Shown one piece after another: positions 1 through 10,618 of a stretch of 64,000 nt of DNA. Numbering within the stretch: the first letter of the stretch is position 1; each line of letters opens with the position of its first letter. Under the pieces are notes generated by a model. That model was not told the DNA's origin and ran no database searches. It saw only the letters and a list, made by a program, of their open reading frames with translations. This DNA comes from Cladosporium sp. IMV 00045 (taxonomy: Eukaryota; Ascomycota; Dothideomycetes; Cladosporiales; Cladosporiaceae), in contig MSJI02000897.1 in NCBI GenBank assembly GCA_001931905.2, positions 124,001 through 188,000 on the forward strand, given 5' to 3'. Both the position numbers and the translations under genes were made by a program.

Positions 1-2133
1 GGAAACACCGATTCCAAGCCCCGTGGTCCGGAGTCCGTCGCCTTGGACATCAGCTTCCCTGGCTACAGCCACGTCTTTGGTGCTGCCGAGCACACCGGTC
101 CTCTCAGTCTGAAGGAAACTCGTGGCGGTGAGGGCAAGTACGATGACCCATACCGTCTTCACAACAGCGACGTCTTTGAGTACGAGATGGATAGTCCGAT
201 GACTCTTTACGGCTCCATTCCATTCGTGCAGGCGCAAAAGAAGGATTCGACCGTTGGTGTGTTCTGGCTCAACACTGCCGAGACTTGGATCGACATCACC
301 AAGTCGAGCTCATCTGCAAACCCCCTTAGCCTTGGAGTTGGCTCACAGACTACTACCAACACTCATTGGATTAGTGAGAGTGGACTTTTGGACGTCTTTG
401 TCTTCTTGGGGCCCAAGCCGCAAGATGTCATTGGCGCCTATGGCGAGTTGACTGGGTACTCCCAGCTGCCCCAGCAGTTTGCCATTGCTTACCACCAGTG
501 CCGCTGGAACTATGTCACCGATGAGGATGTCAAGGATGTCGACCGGAAGTTTGATAGACACAACATTCCTTACGATGTCATCTGGCTGGACATTGAGTAC
601 ACTGATGAGAAGAAGTACTTCACTTGGGACCCGATGACCTTCTCCAATCCCATGGATATGCAACAGCAACTGGATGAACATGAGCGAAAGCTGGTGTACA
701 TCATCGATCCTCACATCAAAAACACCGGAAACTATCCCATCGTCGACGAAATGAAGTCCAAGGACCTTGCCACTCACAACAAGGATGGCAACATATACGA
801 GGGTTGGTGCTGGCCCGGCAGCAGCCACTGGCTGGACGCCTTCAACCCCAAGGCCAAAGAGTGGTGGAAGGGTCTGTTCAAGTACGCGAACTTCAAGGGC
901 ACCGCAAAGAACTCTTGGCTTTGGAACGATATGAACGAGCCTTCTGTGTTCAATGGCCCCGAGACCACTATGCCCAAGGACAACCTGCACTATGGCCAAT
1001 GGGAGCACCGTGACATTCACAATGTCAACGGCCTCACGTTTGTCAATGCTACATACGACGCTCTTCTGGCTCGTGACAAGGAAGAGGAGAAGCACAATGT
1101 TCGTCCCTTCATCTTAACACGCTCTTTCTACTCTGGATCTCAGCGCATGGGTGCCATGTGGACTGGTGACAATCAAGCTGAGTGGTCCCACCTCGAGGCT
1201 TCGATTCCCATGATCCTCTCTATGAACATTGCTGGCTTCCCCTTCGCCGGTGCTGATGTTGGTGGTTTCTTCGGCAACCCATCTTCTGAGCTTCTCACCC
1301 GCTGGTACCAAGCCGGTGCCTTCTACCCCTTCTTCCGTGGTCACGCCCACATCGACACCCGCCGTCGTGAGCCATACCTCGCGGGTGACCCTTACAAGGA
1401 TATCATTACCCAAGCTCTGCGACTCCGTTACTCTCTTCTGCCTGCCTGGTACACCGCGTTCCACGAAGCTTCCACCACTGGTGCTCCGATCCTGCGACCC
1501 AACTACTACGTCCACCCCTCCGATGAGAAGGGTTTCCCCATCGACGACCAGTTCTACCTCGGATCTACTGGCTTGCTCGCCAAGCCCGTCACCGCTGAAG
1601 GCGCTGTTTCGACAGAGATCTACCTCGCCGACAACGAGAAATACTACGACTATTTCGACTTCTGGACCTACCAGGGCCCAGGCTCACACAAAGTCTCCGC
1701 GCCCCTCGACGTCATTCCACTCTTCATGCAGGGAGGCCATATCATCCCACGCCGCGACCGCCCTCGCCGCAGCGCCGGCTTGATGAAGTACGACCCACTC
1801 ACTCTCGTAATCGCCATCGGCAACACCGGCGATGCCGAGGGAACCCTCTACCTCGACGACGGCGAAAGCTTCGACTTCCAAGAAGGCGCTTTCATCAACC
1901 GCCGCTTCCGCTTCGACGACGCCACCCGCGCCCTGACCTCCGAGGACCTGGCTCCCGCGGCCAGCGCTACGTCGAAGAAGGCGAAGGAATACCTCAAGAA
2001 GATGGAGAATGTGCGAGTCGAGAGGATCGTCGTCGTCGGCGCCCCGCAGAGCTGGGAGTCTTCGAGCGACGTCGAAGTGAGCGAGGAGCTCACCGGCGCG
2101 GCGAAGAGTCAGGGCACCAGAAGGCGCCGATAG
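1..2133 (+). CDS. Glucosidase II alpha subunit (GH31), 5'-partial, C-terminus frameshifted
   Basis: The frame is open from base 1, so the gene starts upstream of the window. Family GH31: the catalytic aspartate lies in the motif WNDMNEPSVF (about 930-960), followed by the GADVGGFFGNP and FRGHAHIDTRRREP blocks typical of ER glucosidase II alpha. This enzyme trims glucose from N-glycans of nascent glycoproteins in the ER lumen. The frame stops at 2131-2133 after an Arg run (TRRRR). From about 2115 to the TAG at 2223-2225 the next frame encodes a family-like end (KAPIEYHAQ ... RDPGVKIGGGWKVQF). A one-base loss near 2112-2118 therefore probably replaces the last ~36 residues. No splice sites explain the shift. 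It is either a sequence error or a real C-terminal truncation. Confidence 0.93.
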   Translation, partial: GNTDSKPRGPESVALDISFPGYSHVFGAAEHTGPLSLKETRGGEGKYDDPYRLHNSDVFEYEMDSPMTLYGSIPFVQAQKKDSTVGVFWLNTAETWIDITKSSSSANPLSLGVGSQTTTNTHWISESGLLDVFVFLGPKPQDVIGAYGELTGYSQLPQQFAIAYHQCRWNYVTDEDVKDVDRKFDRHNIPYDVIWLDIEYTDEKKYFTWDPMTFSNPMDMQQQLDEHERKLVYIIDPHIKNTGNYPIVDEMKSKDLATHNKDGNIYEGWCWPGSSHWLDAFNPKAKEWWKGLFKYANFKGTAKNSWLWNDMNEPSVFNGPETTMPKDNLHYGQWEHRDIHNVNGLTFVNATYDALLARDKEEEKHNVRPFILTRSFYSGSQRMGAMWTGDNQAEWSHLEASIPMILSMNIAGFPFAGADVGGFFGNPSSELLTRWYQAGAFYPFFRGHAHIDTRRREPYLAGDPYKDIITQALRLRYSLLPAWYTAFHEASTTGAPILRPNYYVHPSDEKGFPIDDQFYLGSTGLLAKPVTAEGAVSTEIYLADNEKYYDYFDFWTYQGPGSHKVSAPLDVIPLFMQGGHIIPRRDRPRRSAGLMKYDPLTLVIAIGNTGDAEGTLYLDDGESFDFQEGAFINRRFRFDDATRALTSEDLAPAASATSKKAKEYLKKMENVRVERIVVVGAPQSWESSSDVEVSEELTGAAKSQGTRRRR

Positions 2134-2225
2134 AGTACCACGCGCAGGTCGAAGGACGCGCCGCGTGGGCTGTGGTGCGCGATCCTGGCGTGAAGATCGG
2201 CGGTGGCTGGAAAGTGCAATTCTAG
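2134..2225 (+). pseudogene. Out-of-frame C-terminal segment of the GH31 gene
   Basis: This is the continuation of the GH31 reading frame after a one-base shift. The codons give an ending like family members (RDPGVKIGGGWKVQF then TAG at 2223-2225). It belongs to the preceding gene and is listed separately because the sequence as given does not translate it. Confidence 0.7.
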
Positions 2226-2337
2226 ACGAAGAAGGAGGAAACCGCCGGATCTTTCAAAAAACGCATTTTAGACAATAAGAGTGGAAATGTACAGAGGAAA
2301 CGCTAGAATACGAAATCCACGCTTTCCACCCAACCTC

Positions 2338-3054
2338 TCAAACCCCACCCACCTGCTCCCTCGATCCCTCACCACCCACCTCCCTAACAAGCATAAACTC
2401 CTCATACCCCATCTCACCAGGCATGACCACCCTCCTCCTCTCCCCAAACCCGACTTTAGGATACATCCCCCTCGCGCTCGCATTCGCCATCACAAAAGTC
2501 GGCACACCCGCTTCGTCCGCAATCTCGCACGCCTTCCGCAGGAGAAGTTTCCCCAACCCCTGCCCTTTGAACGCGTGGTCGACGCCGAAGAGCTCGATGG
2601 CGAAGTGCGCCGAGTCGTTCATTAGTTCTTCTCGCGCGGTGGCGAGGTTGCGTTCCACCGCGGCGTAGGAGGCGGCGTCGTGCGAGGGCGTTGGGGGGTG
2701 GGTGGTGTAGAAGCCTGCGCCCGGGGAGTGGGGTGGGAAGAAGGCCATGGAGAGGACGCCGAGGGTTGCTTCTGTCTGGGATTCGTTGGTGGGCTCGTTG
2801 TCGTTGTTGTTTTTGCCGTCTTTGTGGTTGGTTTCCGAGCGCGTCACGACCAGGAGGTGCGAGGTTTTGGGTTCGGGCTGGGTGATTCTGGAGGTGAAGA
2901 TTGCGCTCCACCATTCTTTGAGGAGAGGCGTGTCTGGGAAGAGCGTCTGGATGTAGGGGTTGGTTGGGTGGAAGGAGCGCGGGACGATGGTGGTTAGGGT
3001 GGGGAGGTCGGAGAGGAGGGCGGGGCGGACGGTGAAGGGGGCGAGGGTTGTCAT
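2338..3054 (-). CDS. GNAT-family N-acetyltransferase
   Basis: Single exon, 238 aa from the ATG at 3054, which has the favourable context CCAACAATGACC. An in-frame ATG at 3147 would add 31 poorly conserved-looking residues. The GNAT acetyl-CoA-binding motif A (V/F-x-G-Q-G-L-G-K-L-L-L) sits about two thirds along, followed by a helix and MYPKVGFGERR, the usual motif B region. The N-terminal FTVRPALLSDLPTL strand-helix is also typical. The substrate cannot be told from sequence. The Asn/Thr/Glu-rich insert (about residues 75-100) is low complexity. The gene is convergent with the GH31 gene, with ~110 bp between the stop codons. Confidence 0.8.
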   Translation of the reverse strand: MTTLAPFTVRPALLSDLPTLTTIVPRSFHPTNPYIQTLFPDTPLLKEWWSAIFTSRITQPEPKTSHLLVVTRSETNHKDGKNNNDNEPTNESQTEATLGVLSMAFFPPHSPGAGFYTTHPPTPSHDAASYAAVERNLATAREELMNDSAHFAIELFGVDHAFKGQGLGKLLLRKACEIADEAGVPTFVMANASARGMYPKVGFGERRRVVMPGEMGYEEFMLVREVGGEGSREQVGGV

Positions 3055-3147
3055 TGTTGGGGGGTGTTTTTCGAATCGTCCTTTTTCCGTGCAAAAGTGA
3101 CAGTGATGGGTTAATGGTAGTGTTGTTTGAATTATGTTGTGATTCAT

Positions 3148-3770
3148 CTAGGGTACATATGAGTCTTTTTAGAATTCGTAGTAGGGCGCGGTCAGCATCC
3201 GATGCTCCACAAGTAGTGTCGTCGATGCTATCCATTTATCGGGTTTAATGTTGCCTGTCTTCGTTTCTGTGCGATTCGAACCTGTCTCTTTCCCGCAGGA
3301 GACGCAACTTTAACATGGCATTCGTATGTGTTATCACACACTGAAACAAACGCCACTCTGAACTTGAGTACATCGCGGAAGGATTTTGAGCTGATGCATC
3401 TGGGCAATGATCATCATATCATGTATTTTTATCGTATCCTCTCATACATCCTCAAGAACGTATTAGTCGGACATCAAAGAACCAGAGTCGATTGCTTTCT
3501 CGACGGCTTGAATTTCTCGAGGTCGTTTATATCAGGAATCAAATACCTCATTTCTTCTGGGCCAGCTCGACACCGCCGCCTCATGCTCTCAAGAGGGACT
3601 CTACTCGGTTGAACGAGATTGTCAACGCCGTATATAGATGTCTAACGTTTAAGCTTCCCTCTTGACTCTCGGCCGGCGTCAGGCCAAAAAGCTGTTGACG
3701 ACTGTTTCCGACCAAATGTTAATGGAACAAAAGAAAACCACATCGTAGACTCAAGAGGATTGGCAAAAAT
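3148..3770. other. Intergenic, no gene seen
   Basis: Only short open frames without recognisable protein features. It lies between the GNAT gene and the tRNA. Confidence 0.5.
3765..3770 (-). terminator. Pol III T-run terminator of tRNA-Gly
   Basis: On the minus strand the tRNA 3' end is followed immediately by ATTTTTG, a run of five T, the usual RNA polymerase III stop. Confidence 0.7.
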
Positions 3771-3862
3771 GCATCGGCCGGGAATCGAACCCGGGGCTAG
3801 CCGACATCTGAAGTGTTCACTTCCAATGGCAACGGCTAATTTTACCACTAAACCACCAATGC
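3771..3862 (-). tRNA. tRNA-Gly (anticodon GCC) with a 22-nt intron
   Basis: Read on the minus strand, 92 nt folds as a tRNA. The 7-bp acceptor stem is GCATTGG/CCGATGC with one G-T pair. There is a 4-bp D stem with loop AGTGGTA, a 5-bp anticodon stem AGCCG/CGGCT, a T stem CCGGG/CCCGG and T loop TTCGATT. The anticodon loop is TTGCCA-T with GCC, interrupted after position 37 by a 22-nt intron (TTGGAAG...CAGATG), the canonical eukaryotic intron position. The mature length would be 70 nt before CCA. A TTTTT run directly downstream on the minus strand fits a Pol III terminator. Confidence 0.92.
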
Positions 3863-4010
3863 TATATGTGATTGCATGATACAAGAAGAGACAAAACTAA
3901 ACATTCAAATAACAATATTGATTCCAATGAAGTCGGCATGGTTCAGGTGCGTGAAGACTATGGGTTGACAGATTCGTACAGATCCTGGCAAGCTCTGGGC
4001 CGTTGACTGT

Positions 4011-5183
4011 CTACATCGCGTATGGAGGACCACATGACCCTCCAGGAAGGTAATCGGCGCCTATGTCTCCCTCTAGGAACTCATCCATCTCGTCGATGCA
4101 GCAATCGAACCAAGCGCCAGCAATTTGTTCTCAATCTTCAGGCTGAACGCGCGATTCTCGCACCGTCCGCCCGCAGTCGTCAAAGAAGACAATGAGTACT
4201 GTCCCGGTATCGAGCGCCACCTTGTCAGCGACGAACATGTAGTTGCAGATAGCGTCATAGTGTAGTCTCGCAGTCGCTTGTTTGAAAGCATCGGTGTTAG
4301 CCACCGCGTCAACGTCAGGCTTTCTTTGCGCTTCTCGAATGGGTGCCTCGTGCTTTTCTGGAGTGTCTCTCATGTCGGCATCGTCCAGCGATTCTTCAAA
4401 CAGCCGTTCAGGTGCGACTTCGAAGATGCGGCGCCAGTCGTCTCCGTAGTCATAGAGCGCTGCATCGCCTAAGATGTTCTCTTCAACTTCGAGCGCAAGC
4501 TATTCGTTGAGTACATTTAGCAGTTTCTGGTGCACTACATCGGTGCCTTCGTCGTAACACGTTCGCAGCCAAATGATACCCCAGCAGTGGCCACCAAGGG
4601 TCTGGAAGGAATATGGTGAGGCGAGCTGGCGTTGGAAGTCTGTACGTAATGGCGCCAGGATACTCTCCCAATCCGCCTGAGGTGGTAGGTCAAGGTCAGA
4701 TTGGTTAGCCGAACGGACGGCGTGCAGCTGTTGTTGGACGTCAGGAGAGAGCTTTCGTGAGATATCATCTTTGACAAGCACCCACAAAGCGGCCGGGATA
4801 TCCGATTTTGGTGAATTGTTGCGCAAGCTGGCGTCTGCGCTTGTCAAGATCATCGGTCGTAAGACTGGTCCAGTGCGACAGAACGTAAAGCTCCAGTGGT
4901 AGAGAGCCCCATGGCATCCGTTTGCTGGATGTCATAGTAGATGAAGCGAAGTTATCTTTGAGGGCCTGCACCACGGCCAAGCGAGATGGTTGCCTTCAAC
5001 CGGCAGAGTGTAGAGCTGAAGTTGACAGAATACTACATAATTGCCGTTACGGCCTTGGCACAGAACCAAAAGTACTGTGCGTGTTTTGTTGAAGGCGCGA
5101 ATTGACTCATATTGCTTCATTCTTTGAGACGTCGACACAGTTGCAATCCAGCCATGGTCAGAGAAAGAAGAGCGTAAATTCTG
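4011..5183 (-). pseudogene. Decayed protein-coding gene, function unknown
   Basis: Four overlapping minus-strand segments join into one ~380-codon frame if four lesions are allowed. Two are in-frame stops with plausible coding on both sides: TAG at 4500-4502 (…LLNVLNE | LALEVEENILG…) and TGA at 4131-4133 (…RVQPED | EQIAGAWFDCC…). Two are one- or two-base frameshifts, near 4985 and near 4805. The frame ends with TAG at 4011-4013. No ATG begins the first segment; a CAG acceptor near 5181 suggests a lost or upstream first exon. I do not recognise the family. The stops are single C-to-T changes from CAG and CGA. Several independent lesions make sequencing error unlikely. Confidence 0.6.
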
Positions 5184-6285
5184 AGATCACGTGTTAATTA
5201 GACTCCAAGACTATCGCCAGGTCATGTCGTAGTGCTAGGTGTCCATCATGGTAGCCCTGTGGCTGGGCGATTTGATAAACATGCCCCGGCAAAACTTGCC
5301 CCGCCTTGTCAGAGAAGTATGTCAAATATATTGAGCCGGCGCCAGCTCATGTGGATCGCACGTGGAATATATGTAAAAGCCACTGGAACGAGGCCCTATT
5401 GCATTAGTGTTGTGATGCGTTTCGTCGCTATCAGAAGCTCACAGTCTGTGCTCTGCCCTTGAATTCCAAATCCACCAACCTCTCGACTGCACCTTCTGTT
5501 TCCTTTCGCTCGCCTCGTATTTGAAGCGAGAACTAGCAAAAGGGAAGAGCAGTTTCATCGATATCAGCAATAGCGAAGGTTCATTAACGGACAGGACAGT
5601 TGATCCTTCGATGGCTCTGTTTTATACATCGGGACGAGGCGGCCATCTTTAGCGAGGAATATTTGGAATATCATCAAATTCCTCCACGCCACGGCAAGTA
5701 TCAAATCCCAACCATCCTTCCCGAGCATGCGTGCTGGTCCAAGATCATCAAATCATCTTTCCCCTGTCATCAATACGGTGTGGTCTCTCACACCGACAGA
5801 GCGGATCGCGAGTGTTTTGCTCATGCGCTCCTGGAATTTGTCATTTTTCCGGCCCCGCGACTCATGACGCTTCACACCACACAACGTCTTTCGCGTCGCC
5901 GTTGAGTTGACGACCAACGGGAGCCGGATGAGACCCTCCCGAGCCTGCTTACCGACGAGAAACGCCCATGGGTACGCCTCTCAGCTGCTGGTCACGGTCT
6001 CATATTGACGACACAATCCGGAAACCGTTAGGCAAAATGCCCAAAACTGCAATTACATTATTGCTCTGTGAGTGGATCTGTCACGCCGTGCATTTGGGGC
6101 TGCGTTTCTCCTCAGTCTTACTATGGAAGGGGGGCTATCAGTCATAGGTAGTCTCTGACAGCAGTGCAGCGTGATACTCAAATCATTCGATCCACCGTAA
6201 CGCAAAGAGATTATGGCTTCGCAACTTGAAGCATGCCCTAATCACGACATATCCTGACAGAACGGTGTAGATGGATCTCACATGA
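5184..6285. other. Intergenic or degraded sequence
   Basis: Small open frames only, for example 5600-5905 on the + strand; none shows a family motif or splice structure. It may contain further remnants of the same decayed stretch. Confidence 0.4.
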
Positions 6286-6793
6286 ATGTATTTAGTTTGC
6301 ACTGCCCCCACATCCTTGTTTGCGCTACCAACATTCGCAAACCATCTCATCGTGCATCAAGACGTTCAGCGCTGCTTCTCCATGGCTCAACCAGTGTGTA
6401 AGCCGGGCATGCCGTCCTCCGCATCCTCATCTACTTCAGCATCGGAAAGGAGCAACAAGCAACGATACGTCACTGAAGACAAGGCGAAAGCCATACAACA
6501 ATGGAACGCACAAGTCGCCACTGGGGTGTCGCACCATGATTCTTCCATCTTGTCGGACCCCTCCGTTCAGGCATACATGGAGGCAAAGATGGCATTACTG
6601 CAAAGCCTAACATCAGCAAATTCGTTGCCATGTTCTCGAGCCACGTGAAGTCAATTCACAAGGCATTAAAACATGTCATCTCATTGGATCATGTCGAAGT
6701 GTCGATGCGACTCTCAAGATTGAAGTTCAGAAAGCCGGCACCGTGCAGGGGCAAACATCCAACCGGCTTTGTCGCTTTGGTCATCAACGCTGA
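6286..6793 (+). pseudogene. Decayed small gene, function unknown
   Basis: The frame from 6286 (or from an internal ATG near 6382) encodes a Ser-rich start and a helical stretch VQAYMEAKMALLQSL. It then loses sense after about 6612, while the next frame continues as NISKFVAMFSSHVKSIHKAL. A second shift near 6704 leads to DATLKIEVQKAGTVQGQTS, ending at TGA 6791-6793. Each shift is one base and has no intron signals. The family is not recognised. It is called a pseudogene because the amphipathic, coding-like text moves through three frames. Confidence 0.4.
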
Positions 6794-7352
6794 AGGCAAG
6801 CAAGATGAGAACTGAACTTGCCACGATGACTGCGCGCTTTGAGATCTCGCGGCGTGCGACACATTCAATCTCGGTCAGATACGTCTTCTCGTTCCTAGCG
6901 CCGGGTCTAATCACTTGGAATCGTCGCTTAACATATGGTCAATCCTCTGCGACCCAAAAGCCTCTTCCATGCGCCCTGAGGGGCGCGACGAGAACCGAAA
7001 ACCAAACTGCAGGACATCGCTTTATCCATGTGCAACTCCGACCGCGGTCCGTTGCAAACCTATCTATGGACTGGACCTCTCACAATAACTACAAAGGGCA
7101 TCACATTGCCTTGTGACTTTGCGCAAACCACAGGTCGCAGCCTGAAAGCCCGCAAAGGTCGTCTTCAATGGCATACCCGCAGCAGTCATGCCCATATCGA
7201 CATCTCTCATTGACTGCTTGCTTGCTCAGCCCTGTGCGATGGAATTCAGTCTGAGAGTATACAAAGATGGCCAGTCTTCGTATGGACGGTGTTTCTGCGG
7301 ACCTCGCTGTTTCTTCTGGACCTCCTGGAATCTCTCATAACTACTTTGCAGG
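6794..7352. other. Intergenic, upstream of the 7TM gene
   Basis: No convincing gene. A short + frame at 7028-7213 has a protein-like stretch but no support beyond that. Confidence 0.4.
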
Positions 7353-8641
7353 ATGTCCGTTGAAGGTGGAGCTTCAAACGATACGCAAATCGACATTGCT
7401 GATTGGGCGCCAACACCCATCAGTACGAATTTCGGAGCAAAAGAGATCGGCTGGCAAGCTCTGGGCCCTGCTATAGGATGCTCAGCGCTTGCTACAGTCG
7501 TCGTCATTTTGCGATGGTACACACGATGCCGGATTGCCCGGTGTGTCGGCGTGGATGATGTTGTCATCGTCATCTCAATCGTATGCACCCGCGTTCGAAA
7601 GCCTTGTTTACTTCTGCGGGACTGACTGACGACAACAGGTACTCTCCTGGTGCATGTGTGCCATCATTGGGGCAGAACTGAACGAAGGACTTGGTGTCTA
7701 CCAGGGTGGCCGCGTGGTTGACGCTGAGCACCTGGCCAAATTGATCATCATCAACAACAACCTTTGGGCTCTGGCCGTGAACACAACGAAAGCATCTGTC
7801 CTAGCTCAGTATCTTCGGATCTTCAGCAGCCGCAACACTAGAATCTGCTGCTACATCCTGTTACTACTCTTGGTGCCTGCAACCTGTTGGAGCATCTTTG
7901 GCGGCACCTTCCTTTGCCGGCCCGTAGCAAAGCTGTGGAATCCCTCAATCCCAGGTCAATGTCTGGATCCGCGCCAATACTGGCTGTCTGCTGCCGGGGT
8001 CAACATGGGGATGGACTTTCTAGTATTGCTTCTCCCTCTGCCGGCTATCACACAGCTGCGCCTACCTCGCAAACAGAAGCTCTGCCTTGTCCTCATGTTC
8101 CTGCTAGGCTTCTTCGTCTGCGTGGTCAGTGTGGTTAGACTCGCAACAGTCTACATGTTAGAGAGGAGTGGCCGTCTAGTCGGTAAGAACTTTTCCATCT
8201 CCTTAAAAGCCAAGCTCAACCGCAACTGACAACCCATCAGAGTCTGGCATACAAGCAGTGACATGGTCCGCCATAGAAGTCAACATCGGCATCGTCTGCG
8301 CCTCTCTCATCGCCCTAAAGCCACTATTCGCACGCTTCTGCCCTAGTCTGCTCGATGACCCCGGCGTGCCACAACACTGCATGCGCCTCCCCATGGTACA
8401 AACGAATGACGAAGAGGCCAGAACCTTGCGCATAGAAACACCGAGCACATCTGCACCGACATCGCCGGTGTTTCCGCCGTCGGCTGAAAGCAAGAGCAGT
8501 GGCAGTACACTGCGGCGAGCAAGTGCTGCTGTTACCTTGCCTGGCATGCCACCGCAAACCGAGGGGTTGAGCTTCTTGGAGATGCTTGCTGCTGGGCCAA
8601 ATCTTGGGACGGGTGCCTTTGGGCGATCGAGTCGATCTTGA
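7353..8641 (+). CDS. Fungal rhodopsin-like 7TM integral membrane protein
   Basis: Three exons, 7353-7580, 7639-8182 and 8241-8641, with two 58-nt GT...AG introns, give 390 aa. Hydrophobic segments fall around residues 35-60, 68-90, 120-145, 155-180, 205-230, 240-262 and 275-300. This is the pattern of the fungal rhodopsin-domain family of plasma-membrane proteins related to the Pth11-like group. Family-like landmarks are WYTRCRIARCVGVDDVVIVISI, the Cys-Arg-Pro-Val-Ala segment after TM4, and AIEVNIGIVCASLIALKPLF in the last helix. The tail after ~305 is Ser/Thr-rich and probably cytoplasmic. There is no CFEM domain at the N-terminus. The ligand is unknown. Confidence 0.85.
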
Positions 8642-8872
8642 GCGAAATATATCAGCAACAGTATGAGCGCGCTTATAGCGTGAGATGTTAATGGATTACT
8701 GCATGAAGGGCTACATAATTATTCATAATCTTAATACGAAGGTCAAACTAATCATCACTGAGTTATTGCAAGGTGTGTCTTGGATGTAATATCTCTACCA
8801 CATGCGTTTGTCTCTGCATCGGGCCTTCGATAGATTCATTGATCCTATCTATCTAAATCTCAAGCTGGCTAG

Positions 8873-10370
8873 TTAAGGCCTTCTATATCCACCCTTGGGC
8901 CTCACCCAGTCTTGCACATTGCCAAAATCACTCACAGCTCTCGCCAGAGGGAGTCTGCCATTGGCAATTGTAGCTCCCGCTCTCGTGTCACCAGATCTGT
9001 TGCGACTGCCAAGCGAAGGAGCCTGCGGTCGCTGGTATTCGCGTATCTTCGACGGCATCCTCCTGAATGGGTTATGCCTTACAGTCGACGTATCGCAAGA
9101 ACGAACGTCCCGATCCTGCTGATTCATAACGACAGGCCTATCCAGTACAGGAGTATGCTTGTCACCACTAACGCTCCGACTGTAAACACTGGACAGAGAG
9201 TCGTTGCTGGCACTCTCGACCAAAGCCGGCGACCGCGGAACAGCACGCAAGGTTCCCTGGCTATCGTCTCTGCGAAAAGTGTACGCTCGACGAGGCTTCG
9301 GCGGCATCTTCTGAACCGTAGAAGTCTTCCGATACTTCTCCGGATTATAAACAGGCAGGGCGGCAAAGGCGAAGACTCCAACGGCCGACGACCCAGTGAT
9401 GTCTGACTTCTGATCTTCTTCAGGAGGGTCGGGGTGTCAGAAAGCTTGGTGTCGACGACTTGGGTGCGTAGATTCCAAAACCGTACGCCTTTTCTGGTCG
9501 CGTCGGATAGAGGGTGTAGAGGGTGTCTTCGTTGGAATCAACGAGGGTGTAGGTTGAGAAAGACGATGTGGAGCGGCACTTGAAAGACATTTCGGAGAAC
9601 ATGGGGCGGTCGGCGGTCTTGTAGGGGAGGGCGAGGGAGAGTAGTGCTGGTGGTTTGTTGACGCCTAGCAAGTGGGCGAGGTAAGGGTCTGTCGTTTTGA
9701 GTGTGAGTATGAAGAGGGCAATCGAGGTGATGCTAGTTGATGGGTGTCAACAACGACTCGTTTATAGATGAGGAGGTTTACCATACAATGCCAATAGACT
9801 CGCAGCAACGCTTGCTCGTTGCACCATGCATTGTGTCCCGACATCGATCGCCGGAGAATACTTTATCGCTCGAGCAGAAGTCAGACAGAATGGCTGCCGA
9901 GCAGTAGTAAAAGCGATCGCAAGGCCCGACGCCACCGCCCAAGCGATCATGACCACCCTTAGCGAGCCCTTCGATAGTGTTTCCAGACACACTGGCGATG
10001 TGATGAAGCTCCTTCCGAAAGGCCTGCTCAAACGCCAGGCTGTGAGTTGCAGACGGCGATGGTGATGACCGTTGCACAGCCCTGTCCTTGTCAACTATCG
10101 CTCGAAGTTAACACTCCATGTAGCCCTTACCGAAAATAAGAGAACCACGGCCAAGGGCAACAGACCTTTGGTAATCACACCAATACGAACGAGACAAGCC
10201 GTGCTCGCAAGCACATAACCAGAGCTCAAGAGTAACAAATGCTGGCAAGCGACGATGGCAGCATGCCCGCTCAACAGCCTGGTCGTTTCCTTCTTCTCCG
10301 TCGGCATTCGTCTGATGAGTTTGCGTCCCATGATCGTTTGACGTTTTGTAATGGATGAGACTCGTCGCAA
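8873..10370 (-). pseudogene. Polytopic membrane protein gene with frame breaks
   Basis: A minus-strand gene with introns near 10095-10130 (donor GTAAGG) and 9740-9793 (donor GTATGG, acceptor CTAG). The reading passes through hydrophobic segments (HAAIVACQHLLLLSSGY, RIGVITKGLLPLAVVLLF, VVMIAWAVASGLAIAF, SIALFILTL) to a basic, Ser-rich tail beginning MPPKPRRAYTFRR. Continuity needs at least two single-base corrections: an extra C in the run CCCC at about 9431-9434, where SSTPSFLTP should lead into DPPEEDQKSDITG, and an extra A near 9957 (TIEGLA to RVVMIAW). The phase across the first intron also does not match, so a third error or a different exon 1 is possible. Family unknown. It is either a pseudogene or a locally poor sequence. 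Confidence 0.5.
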
Positions 10371-10618
10371 CTCTGCGAGCTGAAACCCACTTCTCCATCA
10401 TCATGTACCCTTTCTGCTCGGTGGCGGACATTTCTTTCAGCCTGGCTGGTCAAGTGCGTGCAGCATAAAGCTTGGAATTCTGCCAACCGCGATGCGCGTG
10501 AAGAACATGTGGTAGAGTGGTTGCATGGGATACATTCCAGTGGCGTTGCGATATGCAAGGCGGCGTTTGACCAGCCACGCTGCATTTCTGAACGACGTCG
10601 AATTCTTTGTATACCACG

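Noticed and set aside
10108..10431. Alternative minus frame with an ATG (MSATEQKGYMMM) as exon 1 of the membrane gene
   Set aside because: It fits the intron phase but is hydrophilic and lacks the membrane segments seen in the overlapping frame; kept only as an alternative.
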